The notes below the pieces were generated by a model. The model was given only the letters and a program-made list of their open reading frames with translations. It had not been told where the DNA came from and did no database searches. Shown here one piece after another: positions 37,870 to 46,819 of a stretch of 64,000 bases of DNA. Positions within the stretch are counted from its first letter, which is position 1. Each line of letters begins with the position of its first letter. The translations under genes and the position numbers were made by a program. This DNA is from Gammaproteobacteria bacterium (GTDB lineage: Bacteria; Pseudomonadota; Gammaproteobacteria; Arenicellales; Poriferihabitantaceae), in assembly GCA_022822625.1 (NCBI GenBank), contig JAJEAV010000050.1:1-64000 (forward strand), written 5' to 3'.

Positions 37870-40764
37870 CTATCTGCTCAAGAGAGAGTACATCAACATT
37901 GCAACATGAATTGCTTCTCGCTCCGTTCCCAGCGCAATCTGGTGCCTACATGATGTTCCGTCAGCCAGGATGATGGCCTGGTGGTCGGCCTCCCGTACTG
38001 CGGGAAGCAGGTCAAGTTCGGCCATGGCCTGGGAAACCCGGTACGTGTCTTTTGCGTAGCCAAAAGCACCTGCCATTCCGCAGCAACCCGATGTGATGGT
38101 CTCGACTTCAAGGCCTGGAATTCGCGAAAGACTGCGTTCCACATGAATCATCTGGTCAAAGGATTTCTGGTGGCAGTGGCCATGCAGCAGGGCAAGGCCA
38201 CTGGCTTGCTGAAATTCCAGTGCCGGGTTTTCCATTTCGATAAATTCTTCGAAGAGATACGACATCATGGCAAGCTGTTCCGATTCCTGATTCCCCATCA
38301 ATACCGGTATCTCATCGCGTAGTCCCAGCATGCAGCTCGGTTCAAGTCCGACGATCGGTATGCCTTTTTCAAGATAAGGCCTGGTAGCTTCAAGCAAGCG
38401 TTGAACTTCCTGCCTTGCTTCGTCAATCATGCCGGTAGTCAGATAGGTACGTCCGCAGCATAAAGGCCGATGCCCATCAGCGCTCATCAGGGCATGTACT
38501 CGAAAGCCAGCTGTAGCCAAGACCTGTCTTGCCGCATGCAGATTAGACGGTTCAAACCAGGTATTGAAGGTGTCGGCGAACAATACAACGGGCTTGCCAT
38601 CTGCTGGGCCTTCGGTTGCCGGATTGAGGTAGGGATTTGCAGACCATCTGGGCAGTGGTCGCCTGTAGCTCATGCCCGTAGCAGGCTCTATCCATCGGCG
38701 AAGACCCTTGAAACGCGAAGGAAGGTTGCTCAAGCCATACATGCGTGAAGCATAAGGGGCATATCTCGGCAAATGCGCAATCAGTCTCTGATGAAGGTCT
38801 GAGCCCAATGCCTCATGTCGTGCCGCGTTCACCTCAATTTTCATTCTGGCCATGTCCACGCCAGTCGGACATTCGCGGCGGCAGGCCTTGCAACTGACGC
38901 AAAGCCGCATGGACTCCTTCATTCGTTCATCAGTAATGGCCCCTTTGCCGAGCTGGCCCGAGATGGCCAGACGCAACACGTTTGCCCTGCCTCTCGTTGC
39001 ATGACGTTCATCCCGAGTTGCACGAAATGACGGGCACATCACTCCTCCGGCAAGTTTTCGGCAGGCACCATTGTTATTGCACATCTCGACAGCGCCCTGA
39101 AGTCCGCCGCCCTGACCGGTCCATCCGTGCCAGTCAAGTGCTGTCTTCATCGCTGGTACCGAATAATCCGGTGGAAATCGAAATAGGCTTGCGTTGTCCA
39201 TCCTAAGTGGATTGACGATCTTGCCAGGATTCATGAGGCCATCAGGGTCAAACAGTTTTTTTACTTCCTTAAAGGTCTCGGTGATCCGCTTCCCATACAT
39301 TTTCTCGTGAAATTCCGAGCGGCAGATTCCGTCACCATGTTCGCCCGAGTGTGAACCCTTGTACTCAAGTACCATGTCGAAGCATTCCTCGGCGATGGCA
39401 CGCATTGCCTTTCTGTCCTGATCAAGGCGAAGATTCAGAACCGGTCGGACATGCAGACAACCGACTGATGCATGTGCATACCACGTTCCCTCTGTCCCGT
39501 GCTTGTGAAAGATATCCGTCAGTCGGCTCGTATACTCGGAAAGATCTTTCAGTTCCACCGCACAGTCTTCCACAAAAGACACGGGTTTTCTGTCGTCACG
39601 CATCGACATCATGATATTGAGTCCGGCTTTTCTGACCTCAAAAACCGAATTTTGAAATGCAGTGTCAATGGCTTCGACTACCCCGCCCCGTCGCTCTTTC
39701 GGATTGGTGAAGCTGTAACCCAGATCAGACATCATCTCGCTCAATGCCCGTAGCCGCTGACGGTTTTCATCCGGATCTTCCTCGGCAAATTCGACCAACA
39801 GTACGGCCTCGGGTTCACCGTTCAACATGCTTTCCATGGTGTTTTGGAACAGCGGAATTTCTCGGGAAAGATCAATCATGGTCCGATCCATCAATTCCAC
39901 GGCAACCGGCCCCAGAGATACCAAATGCTGGGTAGCATCCATGGCTGCATGGAAGGTCGGAAAATGACAAATTCCGAGCAATTTGTGTTTTGGGATCGGG
40001 GATAGTTTCAGGGTGATGCTCCGAAAGTACGACAGAGTTCCTTCCGAACCAACCAGCAGGTGCGAGAGATTGGGGGATTGCATTCTGGGGGTTAGTGCAT
40101 CAATGTTATAGCCCCCTACGCGGCGCAACACCTTTGGAAACCGGCGCTCAATCTCATGTTGTTCGCGATTTCCAATATTCAGCAGGGCCATGATCAGCGG
40201 ATGAACATCCGTGGAATGAATATCGACATCCGAAAAACCGATTGTTTCCGCATTGGGTAGCATGGCATCGATGCGGACCACGTTATCGCGCATGAGTCCG
40301 TACCGGATTGATCGACTTCCGCAGGAATTATTTCCAGTCATGCCGCCCAGGGTTGCCCGACTGCTGGTTGAGACATCAACCGGAAACCACAGGTTGTGGG
40401 GCTCTAGCTTCCGGTTCAGTTCATCCAGGACAATACCGCTTTCAACCTGACACTCAAGATTATCCGAATCAATGTCCAGCAGACGGTTGAGGTGCTTGCT
40501 GGTATCCACCACAATACCCTCGGTTACAGTCTGACCACACTGGGATGTTCCGCCGCCCCGTGGCAGTATCGGAATGCTGTTTTGCGAGGCATAGTCGAGA
40601 ATCTCGGCAATATCTTCTTCACGTTTTGGAACCACGACCGCAAGTGGCATCATTTGATAGGCTGACGCATCCGTTGCATAAAGGCCCCGGTCAAAGTGAT
40701 CGGTCAATACCTCGCCCTGTACTCGTCTGGCCAGGTCCTTCTGCAAAGCATGGATTTCAAGCAT
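37870..40764 (-). CDS. ydiJ: YdiJ-type FAD-linked oxidase with Fe-S domains
   Basis: A 964-residue fusion: N-terminal FAD-binding oxidase domain (PRGGGTSQCGQTV, TLGGMTGNNSCGSRS), FAD-linked oxidase C-terminal domain, a ferredoxin-like segment (CVSCKACRRECPTGVDMARMK, with another Cys group in CNNNGACRKLAGGVMCPS) and two CCG-type cysteine-rich domains (CCGRTYLTTGM; SGCCGMAGAFG). This organisation is that of YdiJ/D-2-hydroxyglutarate or D-lactate dehydrogenases, which pass electrons from a 2-hydroxy acid into the respiratory chain. ATG 40764 (MLEIHALQKDL) is chosen; upstream in-frame TTG 40836 would add an odd hydrophobic stretch. The gene is monocistronic. Confidence 0.85.
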   Translation of the reverse strand: MLEIHALQKDLARRVQGEVLTDHFDRGLYATDASAYQMMPLAVVVPKREEDIAEILDYASQNSIPILPRGGGTSQCGQTVTEGIVVDTSKHLNRLLDIDSDNLECQVESGIVLDELNRKLEPHNLWFPVDVSTSSRATLGGMTGNNSCGSRSIRYGLMRDNVVRIDAMLPNAETIGFSDVDIHSTDVHPLIMALLNIGNREQHEIERRFPKVLRRVGGYNIDALTPRMQSPNLSHLLVGSEGTLSYFRSITLKLSPIPKHKLLGICHFPTFHAAMDATQHLVSLGPVAVELMDRTMIDLSREIPLFQNTMESMLNGEPEAVLLVEFAEEDPDENRQRLRALSEMMSDLGYSFTNPKERRGGVVEAIDTAFQNSVFEVRKAGLNIMMSMRDDRKPVSFVEDCAVELKDLSEYTSRLTDIFHKHGTEGTWYAHASVGCLHVRPVLNLRLDQDRKAMRAIAEECFDMVLEYKGSHSGEHGDGICRSEFHEKMYGKRITETFKEVKKLFDPDGLMNPGKIVNPLRMDNASLFRFPPDYSVPAMKTALDWHGWTGQGGGLQGAVEMCNNNGACRKLAGGVMCPSFRATRDERHATRGRANVLRLAISGQLGKGAITDERMKESMRLCVSCKACRRECPTGVDMARMKIEVNAARHEALGSDLHQRLIAHLPRYAPYASRMYGLSNLPSRFKGLRRWIEPATGMSYRRPLPRWSANPYLNPATEGPADGKPVVLFADTFNTWFEPSNLHAARQVLATAGFRVHALMSADGHRPLCCGRTYLTTGMIDEARQEVQRLLEATRPYLEKGIPIVGLEPSCMLGLRDEIPVLMGNQESEQLAMMSYLFEEFIEMENPALEFQQASGLALLHGHCHQKSFDQMIHVERSLSRIPGLEVETITSGCCGMAGAFGYAKDTYRVSQAMAELDLLPAVREADHQAIILADGTSCRHQIALGTEREAIHVAMLMYSLLSR

Positions 40765-40884
40765 GGTGTGAGCCAATATAAGTGATAAGACTATGATACC
40801 CTGAGTTTCCACTGCAAAGTAGAACTCGGGAAACAAGAGAGCCGAGGCTTTTGCGTTGGAGCAAATTTCCGATAGCCGACATGA

Positions 40885-41296
40885 TCATGCGGCGAGGTTT
40901 CTGACGATCGAGCGCATGGACTCATGGCATCTGGAGTCGATTGCGAAGTTCGCCATCGCCAGCATGGTGGTCAGTGAAACCGTAATGTGGAACGTGACCG
41001 CCCTGATGCCCTGCACCGACAGGTCATCCATCATGAAGTGCCTTCACGGAACGCTTCGCATAGGCCTTTTTCCACTTGGGTGTGGCCGGAGGCAGCACGT
41101 TGACATTGCGCAGGTGATTGGGGTCAACCGTCATGCACACAGTTCCCGCCCTCCGTCCCCATCGCCATGGTGATCCGAAAGTCAATCGGAAGCCTGTAAT
41201 CCACGTCACTGAGCATATGCAGCCCGCATCGAGAACCCTCTTCCCGGTCATTGCCCGGAAAACACGCACTAAGATGTGGCATATCAGCCTTTTCAC
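40885..41296 (-). pseudogene. Decayed DDE transposase C-terminal remnant
   Basis: Reading the minus strand, two frames together resemble the end of an IS4/IS5-type transposase. The first has NVNVLPPATPKWKKAYAKRS, and after a frame disruption comes LSVQGIRAVTFHITVSLTTM then MANFAIDSR, ending at 40885-40887. The usual form is TPKWKxLYxKRTSVERVFSRLK...LRVRGLRxVxFHxxLxLxxMLA. The VERVFSRLK segment with the catalytic Glu is not readable and there are stops, so this is a fossil. It fills the gap between ydiJ and the tct operon. Identification is by pattern. Confidence 0.5.
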
Positions 41297-41309
41297 CAGC
41301 CAGTCTGCA

Positions 41310-42800
41310 TCAGGTCGATTTCTTGAAGAAGCAGGAATATATGCTGTTCAACAGGGTGAGCACACCTGCAATGATCAGGGTAATCGCAATCGGTCTCGAG
41401 AAATACCCGGACCATTCGAAGTGCAGCATCTGCATGGCCTGGGCAAACGTTTGTTCGCCGATTTTTCCCAGAATCAGCCCAAGCACGATCCCGGCCACGG
41501 AATATCCGGACCGACGCAGGAAAAACCCGACAATACCGGCAATGAACATCACCACAATATCAATCGGCAAGCCCCTGACCGCATAAGCACCAACGGTAGC
41601 AAGCAAGAGAATCACCGGAGCCAGAAACTGAAATGGTATACGGAGCAGGTTAATGATGGTCTTGGTCTCAAGAAATCCAATCAGCAGGATGGACAGGTTG
41701 GCAAAGAACATGGCAGCGAAAACAACCCACACCAGATCGGCACTGTTTAAAAACACCAGGGGACCGGGCTCCATGTCATGCATCTGGAAAACAGCAACCA
41801 TCATTGCGGTCAGTGCACCACCGGGAAGCCCAAGAGCCAACAGCGGAATCATTGCAGCACCGGTAGCCGCGTTGTTCGCCGTTTCCGAGGAAACCACCCC
41901 TTCCATTTTTCCCGTGCCGAATTCCTTGCTGTCCCTGGACCAGCGCACCGCTTCGTTATAGCCCATGAATGCCGCCAGAGTGGCCCCAATGCCGGGCAGA
42001 ATACCGCAGAAAAAGCCAATCACGATGGATCGAAGGACTGCAACCTTCTGGGCAAACAGTTCTGCCAGACTCGGAAAATCGACTCCGACCTTGGGTGCAC
42101 TGTAAGAACCTCGGGCTTTCTTTTCGACTTGCACAAGTACTTCCGAAACCGCAAAAAAACCGAGAATTGTCGGGATGAAGTGAATACCCGCCAACAGGTA
42201 GGGCATGCCAAAATCCCAACGCTCGATACCGCCGACCGGGTCCAGGCCGACCACCGCAATCAGCAGGCCAAGCAGGATCGACAGCCACCCTTTCCAGAAG
42301 GTCTTGGCTCCAACGGAGGAGGCTACCGCCAGCCCGAAAAACACCAGGGCAAAAATCTCCGGCGGACCAAACGCGGAGATCGCCCAGCCGGCAATCGGCG
42401 CGGTAGCAATCATCATGATAACGGCAGAGACGGTACCGCCGATCGCAGAACAGGTTACAGCGGCTCCTACGGCCTTGCCCGCCTGCCCTTTTTGAGTCAT
42501 GGGATAGCCGTCAAAGGCAGTCGGTGCATTCTCCGGTGCTCCCGGAATATTGAACAGGATTGCGGTAATCGCACCGCCGTAGACACCCGTACAGTAGATT
42601 ACGGAAAACAGCATGATGCCATGTTCCGGGGAAAGGTGCGCCGTAAACGGAAGCAGGATGGCTGCCAGGGTCAGCATGCTGACACCGGGTATCGCACCGA
42701 ACAGCATGCCGCCAATTACCCCTCCCAAAAAAATCAGGATGCCAAGCGGGTCACCGAATAACGCAATGGTTCCGTTTATGAAATTGTTCAGGGTGTCCAT
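41310..42800 (-). CDS. tctA: Tripartite tricarboxylate transporter large membrane subunit TctA
   Basis: A 496-residue membrane protein with about 11-12 hydrophobic segments and the TctA family blocks (GGVIGGMLFGAIPGVSMLTLAAI, GAITAILFNIPGAPENAPTAFDGYP, GILPGIGATLAAFMGYNEA, LALGLPGGALTAMMVAVF). It is the main translocation subunit of a TTT importer driven by an ion gradient. The tctB gene ends eight bases upstream and tctC is further upstream, the normal order in reverse (C-B-A transcription). The substrate is a carboxylate-type anion; sulfoacetate is suggested by context only. Confidence 0.93.
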   Translation of the reverse strand: MDTLNNFINGTIALFGDPLGILIFLGGVIGGMLFGAIPGVSMLTLAAILLPFTAHLSPEHGIMLFSVIYCTGVYGGAITAILFNIPGAPENAPTAFDGYPMTQKGQAGKAVGAAVTCSAIGGTVSAVIMMIATAPIAGWAISAFGPPEIFALVFFGLAVASSVGAKTFWKGWLSILLGLLIAVVGLDPVGGIERWDFGMPYLLAGIHFIPTILGFFAVSEVLVQVEKKARGSYSAPKVGVDFPSLAELFAQKVAVLRSIVIGFFCGILPGIGATLAAFMGYNEAVRWSRDSKEFGTGKMEGVVSSETANNAATGAAMIPLLALGLPGGALTAMMVAVFQMHDMEPGPLVFLNSADLVWVVFAAMFFANLSILLIGFLETKTIINLLRIPFQFLAPVILLLATVGAYAVRGLPIDIVVMFIAGIVGFFLRRSGYSVAGIVLGLILGKIGEQTFAQAMQMLHFEWSGYFSRPIAITLIIAGVLTLLNSIYSCFFKKST

Positions 42801-42807
42801 TGCGCGG

Positions 42808-43521
42808 TTACTGCAACAGATTCACGATGCCGGTACCGAACTCATAAAACGGACTGATGACTCCGGTCGGCAGACCAACATAAAGCAGACTTACGAATAA
42901 CGCCAGCATGATGCCCATGACCAGCGCACCGATCATGACCATGTTTTTCCAGCGTCTCTCCCCCATCAGGTACATCGTACCCAATATGAAAAATGGCGCA
43001 GTGAAGTAAAAGCCGAAATCCTGGAGAAAAGCACCGAACAGCAAGGGCAGAGTCAGCATCCCGCCAATATGATTGCCGCGAATCGCCAACAGGAATATGC
43101 CCAGCAAGACTGCAGCAGTCAGCAGTTTTGCCTGGTTCAGGCCGGCCTTGTCCAGAGACAGCCAGTCGCCCACAATCCCCGGTACATTCATGTAGAAGAA
43201 GGGAATCGTCATTATCAGAAATGTCCATGCAAGCCATTTCGGATTATTGTGGTCCGAAAGTTCTGCCACCCGTTCGGCGCCATCATCAGAGGCCTTGCCC
43301 AGCATTTCCGATCCCTGTGAATCGCCTCGCAGCCATTGGCCGAGCAACTGGCCAATGGCAGCAACTACAATCAACAGAAGCAGTGCCCTGGGCCATGCAG
43401 AAGCCCCATACCTGTAAATTTCGATTTCCTGATTGAAATCAAACGAGTTGACAAACAGCAACAACGCGAGCGAAAGCCAGGCCGCTGCCTCGACGATATG
43501 GGCAACACGCAGGTTCTTCAT
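42808..43521 (-). CDS. tctB: Tripartite tricarboxylate transporter small membrane subunit TctB
   Basis: A 237-residue protein with four to five hydrophobic segments, the TctB topology, longer than the usual 150-170 because of a polar loop (about 66-95) between the second and third segments. It pairs with TctA in the inner membrane. It is located between tctC (67 bases upstream) and tctA (7 bases downstream). Confidence 0.82.
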   Translation of the reverse strand: MKNLRVAHIVEAAAWLSLALLLFVNSFDFNQEIEIYRYGASAWPRALLLLIVVAAIGQLLGQWLRGDSQGSEMLGKASDDGAERVAELSDHNNPKWLAWTFLIMTIPFFYMNVPGIVGDWLSLDKAGLNQAKLLTAAVLLGIFLLAIRGNHIGGMLTLPLLFGAFLQDFGFYFTAPFFILGTMYLMGERRWKNMVMIGALVMGIMLALFVSLLYVGLPTGVISPFYEFGTGIVNLLQ

Positions 43522-43588
43522 GCTGGAGTGAAATCAGGCAATACCCTGGCATCCGAAATGCCAGGGCACGTGAATTCAGGGAAGCAAT

Positions 43589-44614
43589 CTATTTGACATC
43601 AAGGCCCATCTCCTTGTAGACCTCTCTGTATTGATCGATGGTGGCAGCAATCAGTTCGCGAGCACCTTCCGTATCCCGATAACTGTCGATTAGATGCATG
43701 TACTTGCTTTCGTTGTAGTCCTGATAGCTCTGTTGGCAATAGGCTTTCTGAAATGCCCACTTCAGCCATGCGACCCGGTCAGCTGGTGCATCCTTATGTA
43801 CGTAGAAACCGCGAAATCGATACAGCGGGTCAAAATCAAGTCCGGCATCAGAAAGAGCAGGGACATCAGGAAAAGCCGAAGGCGCTTCTGGAAGAATGGT
43901 CAGGATTGGCTTGAAAGTGCCTGCATCCAGAAATTTTCGGACATCGCCGGGTTGCTCGAACAGTGCATCAACCTGACCCCCGGCCAGAGCACCGTATCGC
44001 GGCGCACCCTTGTCAAAGGAAATCTGCTGAATGCTTATGCCGGTCGCATCGGATATGGCCTTCATGGTTACCCGTTCCATGGACCCTTCCTTGGATACAT
44101 TGGCGATGGTGGCTTTTCCATCCTGTGCCTTTACCCATTCTACAAAAGAGTTCCAGTCGGTATACCGGTCTTCGTTGGTTCGGATGAAGATTTGTGAAAA
44201 GGTGATTTGTGAAATAACCAGCGGAATCAGGTCAGAAGCCGGGTTGGGCTTGCTTGAGTCCAGCGCATGGGCACTTGAAGCATCGTCAATATGTTCCAGT
44301 ACGGAGTATCCGTCGGAGGGTAGCGCCATATAGGCAGTCATACCGACTGTTCCGGAGCCGCCGGGCTTGTGGTCGCGATTGATATTGACGTCGGTCAACT
44401 CGGTTACAGCCTGGGCCATGGCTTGTGCGACCTGCCCGGAACCCCCGGCCGGACCATAGGGTACGATCATGGTCAGGGCACGTTCCGGAAAACCATCCGG
44501 ACCCGCAAGACTGGCTGGCAGAGCGTCGGTGGCGCATGCAGCAAACGATGCATTCGAGACCAGCGTCATGCTGCATGCAAGCAATCCCGAAGCAATATAT
44601 TTTGTAAGTTTCAT
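43589..44614 (-). CDS. tctC: Tripartite tricarboxylate transporter substrate-binding protein TctC
   Basis: A 341-residue periplasmic binding protein with a signal peptide cleaved after SNASFA (about residue 26). TctC-family blocks include FPERALTMIVPYGPAGGSGQ, where the ligand carboxylate usually binds, and ALAGGQVDALFEQPGDV. A GAGGA-like site (GAGGA, six bases before ATG 44614) supports the start. It has a disulfide-capable Cys pair (CATD, AYCQQ). It delivers substrate to TctAB. A hairpin at 44641-44664 lies just upstream and might influence expression. Confidence 0.9.
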   Translation of the reverse strand: MKLTKYIASGLLACSMTLVSNASFAACATDALPASLAGPDGFPERALTMIVPYGPAGGSGQVAQAMAQAVTELTDVNINRDHKPGGSGTVGMTAYMALPSDGYSVLEHIDDASSAHALDSSKPNPASDLIPLVISQITFSQIFIRTNEDRYTDWNSFVEWVKAQDGKATIANVSKEGSMERVTMKAISDATGISIQQISFDKGAPRYGALAGGQVDALFEQPGDVRKFLDAGTFKPILTILPEAPSAFPDVPALSDAGLDFDPLYRFRGFYVHKDAPADRVAWLKWAFQKAYCQQSYQDYNESKYMHLIDSYRDTEGARELIAATIDQYREVYKEMGLDVK

Positions 44615-44640
44615 TCTTAATCCTCATTCATTGGTTCAAA

Positions 44641-44664
44641 CGATGGCGGCAAAAACCACCATCG
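44641..44664 (-). terminator. Hairpin between the tauE/safE-like gene and tctC
   Basis: CGATGG and CCATCG at the two ends form a 6-bp stem (extended by GG/CC with one mismatch). On the minus strand it is followed by TTTG. It lies 27 bases upstream of tctC and could be a terminator for the upstream gene or a leader structure. Weak evidence. Confidence 0.3.
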
Positions 44665-44900
44665 AAAGTATTGGTTATCTGTCTGGAATGGGTGCCCGGA
44701 ACTGCGGTCATAACCGAATTGCGAGCACGCAATGTTCGACTTTGTAATTGATGAGCTCAATCGCTCACATGCGTGGATTCTACACCATCGAGCCTGATTA
44801 CAGACGAATTTGCGACTTGACCGAGTTGCCGTCCTTGATCGGGGTAGATGCCGGCAATCTATCATTATTGGCTTGCAATGAGCCGGTTCACCGGAATTTC

Positions 44901-45656
44901 TCAGAGCAGTGCCCGCCAGATCATGCTGCCGCCGGAGGCGATCAGCACTCCAAGAATCAGGCGATAGAAAATTGAATCCTTGACATGTTTTCGGATTGAT
45001 CGCCCGATCAGCAATCCCATCGAAAGCGGAATCACGGCGAGTCCCGAGAGCAGTGCGAGTCGAGCATCCATTACCCCCATGACGACCAGCAATACGGCCC
45101 AGGGAACAACAGCACCAACGTAGAGAAAACTGATGGTATTGACGAACTTGTCCTTCGAAAGCGTTGGCAGGGAGACAAGATACAGAATCATCATTGGTCC
45201 GAACATGGAAGAGAGACCGCCAATCAATCCGGCACTTCCGCAGAATGCAACGCCAGCGAACCTCTCGAAATGAGCGGGTATCATGATCTTGCGTTTGGAC
45301 CCCTGAATCAAGGTAAAGCAGATGACCATTATTCCTACAATTGTCAACAATACCTTCTCTTCTATGCCGGAGAGAATCCAGACACCGAACCAGGTTCCGG
45401 CAAACAGGGCTGTCAAGGCGGGCCAGAACCGCCTTATAGTCTCAAGTGGTCGTTCGGCGTCGTACGCTTGCCAGAGGTTGGCGACTACTACGGGAATTGC
45501 CATAATGACAACGGCTTCATGAACAGGCAGAACCAGTGCCATCATGGGCACAGTGAGAAGGGGCGTTCCAATCCCCAGAACTCCCTTTATCAGTCCCCCG
45601 CAGGCCATGGCAAGGGCACACCAGACGAGTATCCATGGCGCGAGATCCAGATTCAT
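44901..45656 (-). CDS. TauE/SafE-family sulfite/anion exporter-like membrane protein
   Basis: A 251-residue membrane protein with eight hydrophobic segments and the TauE/SafE repeats: GGLIKGVLGIGTPLLTVPMMALVLP at the start (first repeat) and GLIGGLSSMFGPMMILYLV in the second half. Members move sulfite, sulfonates or other organic anions, and often accompany sulfonate-degradation genes. Here it lies between a TTT importer and SauS/SauT-like enzymes, so export of sulfite or uptake of sulfoacetate are reasonable guesses. Confidence 0.83.
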   Translation of the reverse strand: MNLDLAPWILVWCALAMACGGLIKGVLGIGTPLLTVPMMALVLPVHEAVVIMAIPVVVANLWQAYDAERPLETIRRFWPALTALFAGTWFGVWILSGIEEKVLLTIVGIMVICFTLIQGSKRKIMIPAHFERFAGVAFCGSAGLIGGLSSMFGPMMILYLVSLPTLSKDKFVNTISFLYVGAVVPWAVLLVVMGVMDARLALLSGLAVIPLSMGLLIGRSIRKHVKDSIFYRLILGVLIASGGSMIWRALL

Positions 45657-45855
45657 TTGAGGATTACATGTTTCAGTAATCCCAATTCCACAGGGTGTTG
45701 TATCTCATAGTGGAATAGGGGAAAGAAATTTCATTATGAATCAGGATTTTGAGCAAAAATTCGGGCAAAATATCGCCTAGAACTTCAGTCTAAATGGTCC
45801 TTGCCCGCCCAATTGCTTCTCATCGGATTCTCATGCTGCGAAACACGATTTCTCC

Positions 45856-46443
45856 CTATGCATTATTCGGGCATTGCGTTCCTTCAGGCATGTTCAGAAT
45901 CAAGAATCGGGCTCCAATTTCAGAATGAAGCCTGTTTAGGCTGGACAAAATTTTGTCTCTCAACTCCAAAGCTATAACTCGTGTAAGTTTTTCTGCCTCC
46001 ATACCTTCATGAAAAACTGCTTCATGTATCTTGTCATAGAAATCCAGATGCTTTTCATTTCGCTTCTTGGGCAATTCGTTTTTGGCAAACTCAAAACAGT
46101 ACTCCTGAATTTGATAAGCATTGAAATCCTTGACCTGCTCAGTTGCATTAGTCAATTCCATGTCGGAAATTTCTGATGCGCCAATCTCCTGTGATGGTTT
46201 CTTGCCATAGTCCGCCAAGGATATTGGACTAGTTCTTTTCTCAAGCGGTTCATTAGGAAGAGAATGAAATATTTTTTCTAATTTGTCATTTATTTTCTCA
46301 ATCTTCTCTTCAACCCTCTTCATGAATTCCTCGAAGGATTTTCTGTCGGAGTTGAAATTCCCTACCCATTTTCCAAAAGCAAAAATAATTCCAGTTGCCA
46401 TAAAAACCACGGCAACCCAAATCCAGGGTGGTATTTCCTTCAT
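45856..46443 (-). CDS. Single-pass membrane protein with coiled coil, family unknown
   Basis: A 195-residue protein. One membrane segment (WIWVAVVFMATGIIFAFG) is followed by FGKWVGNFNSDRKSFEEFM, a charged coiled coil (about 40-70), a SPISLADYGKKPSQEIGA block and a helical C-terminus. I do not know the family. A clear relative lies at 63369-63887 with the same order of blocks. ATG 46443 (GAAG eight bases upstream) is preferred to ATG 46488. It is AT-richer than its neighbours and stands alone between divergent sulfonate-type genes, so it may be accessory DNA. Confidence 0.6.
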   Translation of the reverse strand: MKEIPPWIWVAVVFMATGIIFAFGKWVGNFNSDRKSFEEFMKRVEEKIEKINDKLEKIFHSLPNEPLEKRTSPISLADYGKKPSQEIGASEISDMELTNATEQVKDFNAYQIQEYCFEFAKNELPKKRNEKHLDFYDKIHEAVFHEGMEAEKLTRVIALELRDKILSSLNRLHSEIGARFLILNMPEGTQCPNNA

Positions 46444-46819
46444 GACAGATTCTTCAGCAACTTGCACTTGCTTTTCATAACATATCAAGCAAACTATATC
46501 ATATATCGTAGTGCCACACCGTTTTTTATTTCTTTCAGAATCAATCTGTTAAGCTACTGCATGTTAAATCTGGGATAGCATGTCTCCATTAGTTCAAATT
46601 CATATGTGATTGTTGTGCTGTCAAAGATATACCGCTTTTATAGTCAACAGAGATTCCTATTGCGCCGCAACACGCAGAATGATATGTTGCTTAACTATAT
46701 ATTTCCATTCATTTTATTCCATGTTTATTGAGTCGGCTGTCTTGACTGGATACAATCCGCATTGGATGGTTCCGCAAACCATCCGAATCAAATAGATTAT
46801 TGGACAAGCCGGTCATTAC
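46444..46819. other. Intergenic region upstream of the SauS-like gene
   Basis: About 375 bases, AT-rich, with no supported gene. It should hold the divergent promoters of the coiled-coil membrane protein gene and of the aldehyde dehydrogenase operon. I see no strong operator palindrome. Confidence 0.35.

Noticed and set aside
41778-42761. 327-codon plus-strand frame opposite tctA
   Set aside because: Low-complexity polar product antisense to a clear TctA gene; composition effect.
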